From Micractinium sp. NFX-FRZ (lineage: Eukaryota > Chlorophyta > Trebouxiophyceae > Chlorellales > Chlorellaceae), in the NCBI GenBank assembly GCA_029339195.1, contig JAPTJF010000687.1, positions 1 to 21,255 on the forward strand: 21,255 nt of DNA, written 5' to 3'. The notes beneath the pieces were generated by a model, which made no database searches, had not been told where the DNA came from, and saw only the letters and a program-made list of their open reading frames with translations. Below, piece by piece: positions 17,901-21,255 of this stretch (the stretch's first letter is position 1; every line of letters starts with the position of its first letter). The position numbers were made by a program, and so were the translations under genes.

Positions 17901-20545
17901 GGCGCCTGGTGTGGCGTGACCTGGCCTACTGGCAGCTGCACCACTGGCCCGCCATGGCGGTGCAGCCAATCAGGGAGCACTACGCTGGGCAGGTGCGGGG
18001 AGGGCAATTGGGCAGATTGGGAGGACAGGTGGGCTTGGGGTGCGTGGACGCGTGGTGCGTGCGTTGTGCGATTGAAGTGGAGCAGAGTGGGTTGTGGGTG
18101 CCAGGCCGGTGGTCGACGCGGAAGCACCACTGCACTGCACCACCGTATGATGCTGCTGCCAGCCCTCTGGCTCGTGCAAGCCCATCGTCTGTCCTTCTTG
18201 AAAACCCGTTCCTCACCCAGATCCACCGTAACCCCCGCATCTGCTCCCACCTCCAGGAGTGGGCATCTGATGCAGCTGCGCTGGCGGCCTGGCAGCGCGG
18301 CCGCACCGGCTTCCCTCTGGTGGATGCGGGCATGCGGGAGCTGTGGGCCACGGGTTGGATGCAGCAGAACGCGCGCATGGCGGCGGCCTGCCTGCTGACC
18401 GAGTACCTCAACCTGCCTTGGGTGGAGGGAGCCAGGTGAGGGGATTGTGGGGGTGCGCAATGGGTGGCTGGTGAGGAGGTGAGGTGGCATGCAGTGTGGC
18501 CCGGCAGCAAGATGTGGCACATGCACCCCACAGCATCCACCTTGGTAGTCATATGGTGCCACGTCACCTTGGCTGGTGCCACGTCACCTCAGCTGATGCT
18601 GACCTGGCAACTCGCAGAGCTCTCCAAGCAACTTACGCTTAGTGCGCTGACCTGCCCCGCCCCCAACCCACCCTTCTTTTCAGGTGGTTCCACGCCACCC
18701 TGGTCGATGCTGACCTGGCAATCAACAGCATGATGTGGCAGAATGCTGGCAAGGCAGGGCTGGACCAGTGGCAGTTCACGGTGCTGCCCACCTCCAAGGC
18801 GCAGGTGAGGACCCTTTGCTCCCAACAACTAGCTCCTTTCTAGGCTAGGGCTTGCCCGCGCCAGGTCGGAGCGGGTCGGTTTGGAGTTTGGGGCGGTTCA
18901 CCGTGCTGCCCACATCCAAGGCGCAGGTGGGGCGGGGGGTGCCTACTTGTGTTGCTCATTTGCCAAATTTGGGCAAGAGGGATGGGCTGTATCAACGGCT
19001 CTGCCCACCTTTATGGGCATAGGGTGAGGGCGCCCCCACGTCGACCTCCGCCCTAAGGCTTGCGTGGGCGCCACCCACCGCCTCTTACCTGCGCTGCCCC
19101 CTTAACCCGGCTCCTCTGGTTCCTGGCCGGCCCTACAATCCCCTGCAGGACCCCAGCGGCGCCCACATTTGCAGCTGCCCGCCTGTGCTGCCCCCTTCCG
19201 AGGCTCCTCTTGCCCCTGGCCGGCCCCACAATCCCATGCAGGACCCCAGCGGCGCCTACATCCGCCGGTGGGTGCCTGAGCTGGCGCGCCTGCCCGACAA
19301 GCACATGCACGCGCCCTGGGAGGCGCCGGCTGCGGCCCTGGAGGCGGCAGGCGTGGTGCTGGGGGAGAGCTACCCCCACCGCATCACCACACGCAGCATG
19401 CAGGTGGGTGGGTGGGATTTGGGGTGGCGTGGCAGGAGAGGTGCAGTGGGAGTGGGGGAGTTGCCCTCCTCGCATCATCAAGCACACAGCATGGGGGCGG
19501 GTGGGTGCTGTGGGCTGGAGGGGCAGCAGGCAGAGCGTGAGCAGGGCCAGCATGCAGGCATACAGGCAAAGTGGAATGGGAAGCAGGTGGGGCAAGGTTG
19601 CTGCGTTGCAGTATGTGCAGTCGCAAGCTGAGGCCATATGCTTGCCCTGCTCTGCTGCTGCAGGAGCTGCGGGCAGCCAACACTGCGGCCATCTTGGCGG
19701 CCCGGTTGCCCGCGGGGGCCGGCTGCCGGGATGCCCAGGGGTATGACCTCATCACCGTGCCGCAGGTGGGTGTGCTGCTGGCTCCTTTGTTCCTCAACCT
19801 GGTGCGTTTAAAACTATGTGTTGGGCCCCCCAGGGATGTTTGAACTCATTGCCGTGCCTCTGTTGAGTGGAGGAAGGGCTTTGCTCACGCCTGTGCTGTC
19901 AGTCACGGGATGCGTTTGTGGCCGTGCCGCAGGTGGCACCTAGCGCACCGCCGCCTCGGTTTGCTGTGCGCATGCTTTTGGAAGATGCACAGAACTCTGC
20001 CCGAAATGCTCTTCGCCCTCCACACATGGGCCTGGCCCCCAAGTGTCTTCAGCAAACACCGTGTGCTGCGTGCCGTGCTGTGCCATGCTGTGCAGGGTGC
20101 CACGCTGGCGCACGACGGGCAGCGTGTGCGCGTGTACACCAAGCCGATTTATCGAGGGGCGGCAGCAGGGGAGGAGGGGGAGGAGGGGGAGGAGGCAGAT
20201 GCAGAGGAGGCAGCAGCAGACGGAAGAGGCAGCAGCAGCGGGACGCAGCGCCGGCGCAACTCTGGTGTGAGCGGCGGTGGAGGCGTGAAGCGCGGCGGCA
20301 GCACCAGAAGCAGCGACAGCGGTGGCGGCAAGCGGAGGGGTCCCAACGGCACCGCTGGCGGCAAGCGGGGTAGTTCAGGTGGCGGCGGGGGCAGCGGCAA
20401 GAGGGGAGCTGGAGGTGGCAAGCTCAGAACCGCTGCCTCTGCGGTGGCACCCCCCAGGGCGGCCCCTTGTTCGCCCGCCTCGCGTCTGGCTGCACAAGGC
20501 ACAAGGGCGGCGCAGGCGGCTGTGCGGCCGTTTCATGCCTTGTAA
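14978..20545 (+). CDS. Photolyase/cryptochrome-family flavoprotein (about 673 aa, 13 exons)
   Basis: Light-driven DNA repair enzyme or related blue-light receptor. Exons: 14978-14986 (tentative start, MGK), 15337-15506, 15743-15941, 16242-16390, 16782-16865, 17053-17204, 17389-17522, 17882-17992, 18257-18435, 18684-18804, 19242-19403, 19664-19765, 20096-20545 (TAA). All phases close. The antenna-domain start is GVVVWLRQDLRLHDHPAL (about residue 10). The FAD domain carries SRLSPYLHFGQLSP, GRTGFPLVDAGMRELWATGW and DADLAINSMMWQNAG. By spacing to E. coli photolyase the electron-transfer triad is intact (W338, W391, W414), and the flavin-facing Asn (N410) is Asn as in photolyases, not Asp as in plant cryptochromes. 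The position of the pyrimidine-dimer-contacting Glu274 is Arg, while the neighbouring Trp277 is kept. Residues 525-673 are an added acidic then Gly/Lys/Arg-rich tail. Intron 7 has a GC donor (CAG/GCAAGT). The end of exon 2 could alternatively use GC at 15503. Confidence 0.9.
15223..15413 (+). repeat. Duplicated 5' part of photolyase exon 2
   Basis: About 60 bases of the first conserved exon, from CGCGGCGTGGTGGTGTGG onward (15352-15410), recur at 15241-15300 in the presumed first intron as CGCGGCGTGGTGGCATGCC and following, at roughly 80 percent identity. The downstream copy encodes the conserved RGVVVWLRQDLRLHDHP motif. The upstream copy reads RGVVACPRHNLPLPHHP and has lost the family residues, so it is the derived copy. 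Confidence 0.85.
15889..16079 (+). repeat. Duplicated photolyase exon 3 3' end with donor
   Basis: The exon end encoding YFSRRYEPAMQ and its donor GTTAGG (to 15946) recur at about 16026-16079, encoding YISRRYEPAMQ followed by GTATGA. Identity is near 90 percent over some 50 bases. Using the second donor would shift the reading frame by one base relative to the first. Confidence 0.9.
16350..16573 (+). repeat. Duplicated photolyase exon 4 3' end, donor and GCTGT microsatellite
   Basis: About 75 bases from AAGTGGGCGGGCCACTTTGG through the exon end CCCTTCAACAG, the donor GTGGGG and the start of a GCTGT pentanucleotide tract (16350-16423) recur at 16484-16573, offset by 134 bases and nearly identical. 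The second microsatellite is longer. Both copies keep a perfect donor. The first is authentic because the second is out of frame with exon 5. Confidence 0.92.
17437..17663 (+). repeat. Duplicated photolyase exon 7 3' end, plus 16-bp tandem
   Basis: About 85 bases of exon 7 (17437-17524), including TGTCCCCCTACCTGCACTTTGG and the HRLSEANCK codons written in shorthand, recur in intron 7 at about 17565-17650 as a diverged copy (TGTCCCCCTACTTGCGCATT, then GTGCACTGCCTCAGCAAAGC). The copy's 3' part is itself a perfect 2x16 tandem, CAGCAAAGCATGCTGC, at 17632-17663. The copy has lost the GC donor of the original. Confidence 0.85.
17731..17762. repeat. TGCC tetranucleotide microsatellite in intron
   Basis: Uninterrupted CCTG/TGCC units in photolyase intron 7, followed by the duplicated hexamer GGCATATGGCATATGGCA. 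Similar shorter CCTG tracts occur in several other introns of this gene. Confidence 0.8.
18554..18730 (+). repeat. Partial copies of photolyase exon 10 5' end
   Basis: Exon 10 begins GGTTCCACGCCACCCTGG and continues GATGCTGACCTGGCAA (18684-18722). Upstream in intron 9 are two tandem 20-base units, GGTGCCACGTCACCTTGGCT and a near copy at 18554-18593, followed by GATGCTGACCTGGCAACTC (18595-18613). The second block matches exon 10 exactly over 16 bases. Confidence 0.7.
18770..18931 (+). repeat. Duplicated photolyase exon 10 3' end with donor
   Basis: The exon end GTGCTGCCCACCTCCAAGG with CGCAG and its donor GTGAGG (18770-18810) recur at 18892-18931 as GTGCTGCCCACATCCAAGG, CGCAG and GTGGGG. Identity is above 90 percent over 40 bases. 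The intron copy again retains a usable GT donor. Confidence 0.9.
19092..19258 (+). repeat. Duplicated acceptor region and start of photolyase exon 11
   Basis: A block of about 72 bases containing a pyrimidine-rich tract, CCTGGCCGGCCC, the acceptor TGCAG and the exon start GACCCCAGCGGCGCC occurs at 19092-19164 and again at 19187-19258. Both acceptors are intact. They lie 93 bases apart, exactly 31 codons, and the intervening frame has no stop, so both would yield in-frame proteins. Family conservation (DPSGAYIRRWVPEL) supports the second as the main acceptor. Confidence 0.9.
19375..19508 (+). repeat. Diverged copy of photolyase exon 11 3' end
   Basis: The exon end CGCATCACCACACGCAGCATG with its GTGGGTGGGTG donor (19380-19413) is echoed at about 19468-19506 as CGCATCATCAAGCACACAGC then GGGCGGGTGGGTG. 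The copy has lost the CAG/GT donor. Similarity is about 80 percent over 40 bases. Confidence 0.65.
19742..19940 (+). repeat. Two diverged copies of photolyase exon 12 3' end
   Basis: Exon 12 ends GACCTCATCACCGTGCCGCAG before GTGGGTG (19745-19772 region). Intron 12 carries GAACTCATTGCCGTGCCTCTG at about 19840-19860 and GTTTGTGGCCGTGCCGCAG followed by GTGGCA at about 19914-19938. The last copy keeps CCGCAG/GT, a usable donor sequence. Confidence 0.7.
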
Positions 20546-20579
20546 TGTACAAAAGTGACTTGTAATGTACGAAAGTGAC
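20540..20579 (+). terminator. Tandem TGTAA signals in a 2x20-bp repeat at the photolyase stop
   Basis: The unit TTGTAATGTACAAAAGTGAC (20540-20559) is repeated with one change at 20560-20579. Each contains TGTAA, the chlorophyte poly(A) signal (20541-20545 and 20561-20565). The first TGTAA overlaps the stop codon itself, TAA at 20543-20545. The second is only 16 bases beyond it, so cleavage at the usual 10-20 bases downstream would leave a 3'UTR of only a few tens of bases. A more distal signal could also be used; I saw none as clear. Confidence 0.5.
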
Positions 20580-21057
20580 TGTGCACACGCGGGGCCGCCA
20601 CGCCTGGCACCCGGCCTGCGACTTTTGACTCTTTCTCCTGCAACAGACCAAGTGACGCCAGAGGCACGCTGTCGGGCCGCGGCGCAGGGGAGGAGAGCGC
20701 TGGTCACACAGCGGCAGCACAGCCTCCAAGGTCTGCAGCAGCAGCAGCCCAATCTCGTCCACGAGAGGCTGCATAGAGGTGCGGCTTGTTTTGCTAGTGC
20801 TGACTGACTGAATGCGGGTTTTGCTAGTGCATGGTCGGCTGGTGCTCTGAGATCCGGGGCTGTTGATTGATGCCTACTTCTGACAGAGGTTGCGGGAAAG
20901 GGCAGCAATATTATAATGAGGTATGCACAGTGCAACACACAAAACAATCGAGGTGGGTAGATGCCAGAAGCGGCGCGTGCGGAGGGAGGGCAGCGGGAGA
21001 AGGGGGCTTGGTTGAAATTGTTACGGTTAGGAGGGGGTGATGGGTTGGCGGACAGGC
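20580..21057. other. Convergent intergenic region, no gene seen
   Basis: This stretch lies between the photolyase stop and the stop of the proline-rich gene at the right edge. It holds a 13-base direct repeat, GTTTTGCTAGTGC, at 20788-20800 and 20818-20830, and an AT-rich patch AATATTATAATG near 20910. No open frame here has family resemblance, and no minus-strand TGTAA was found for the right-hand gene. Confidence 0.5.
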
Positions 21058-21255
21058 TCACTTGCTAGATGGTGGCGGGCTGGGAGGGGGTGGGGAAGGC
21101 GAAGGTGGTGGTGGGGAGGGCGGGGGCGGCGAATCAACAACCTCAGGCGGGGGTGGTGCATCAACCTCTTCGGGCGGCGGGGGCGAGTCGGCCGCCGACG
21201 GCGGCGGCAAACTGACCACTGGCGGCAGCGGGGGCGGCGAGGGGGGTGCGGGCGG
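21058..21255 (-). CDS. Proline-rich (hydroxyproline-rich glycoprotein-like) protein, 3' end only
   Basis: Read on the minus strand from the window edge, 65 codons run to TGA at 21060-21058. The peptide is made of SPPPP, APPPP and SPPPPSPPPPSPSPPPPSPP-type blocks with short acidic links (EEVDA, EVVDS) and ends PPPSSK. Such blocks are typical of extensin, pherophorin and other hydroxyproline-rich proteins of green-algal walls and matrix. No start, signal peptide or globular domain lies in the window, so the subfamily cannot be named. It could also be the proline-rich spacer of a membrane or cytoskeletal protein. The frame lacks a start codon here and is supported by composition and a clean stop. 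Confidence 0.5.
   Translation of the reverse strand, partial: PPAPPSPPPLPPVVSLPPPSAADSPPPPEEVDAPPPPEVVDSPPPPSPPPPSPSPPPPSPPPSSK

Overview
This is nuclear DNA from a green alga, most likely a trebouxiophyte of the Chlorella type. The evidence is very high GC, dense short introns, long runs of GCN (alanine) codons, TGTAA 3'-end signals as used by chlorophyte algae, and products that fit an alga (a blue-light DNA repair flavoprotein and a proline-rich wall-type protein). No bacterial operon, virus, CRISPR array, RNA gene or complete transposon is visible.

Layout. (1) 1-311: possible last exon of a plus-strand gene, with a TGTAA signal near 508. (2) 850-6739, minus: an unrecognised gene of about 1,380 codons. 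Its first third looks helical; its middle is a long Ala/Pro/Lys repeat, followed by an acidic Ala/Glu stretch and a basic cluster. (3) 7197-13865, minus: a 13-exon gene for a 1,287-residue fusion of a hydantoinase/oxoprolinase-type ATPase with a DUF917 domain. All splice phases close. (4) 13866-14977: a divergent intergenic region holding a perfect 39-bp palindrome close upstream of the hydantoinase start. (5) 14978-20545, plus: a 13-exon photolyase/cryptochrome-family gene of about 673 residues with an intact tryptophan triad and a Gly/Lys/Arg-rich tail. (6) 21058-21255, minus: the 3' end of a proline-rich (hydroxyproline-rich glycoprotein-like) gene running off the window. Genes 3 and 5 are divergent and could share a promoter; no metabolic link between them is evident.

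The strongest unexplained signal is structural. In both well-resolved genes, introns repeatedly contain diverged copies of the neighbouring exon's end together with its splice site. There are about a dozen such copies, on donor and acceptor sides, some arranged as short tandem arrays. At least one creates an in-frame alternative acceptor. The introns also use GC donors unusually often (five well-supported cases in three genes).

Exon coordinates were derived by hand from reading frame, splice consensus and family conservation. They are firm for genes 3 and 5 except the photolyase start, and less firm for gene 2.
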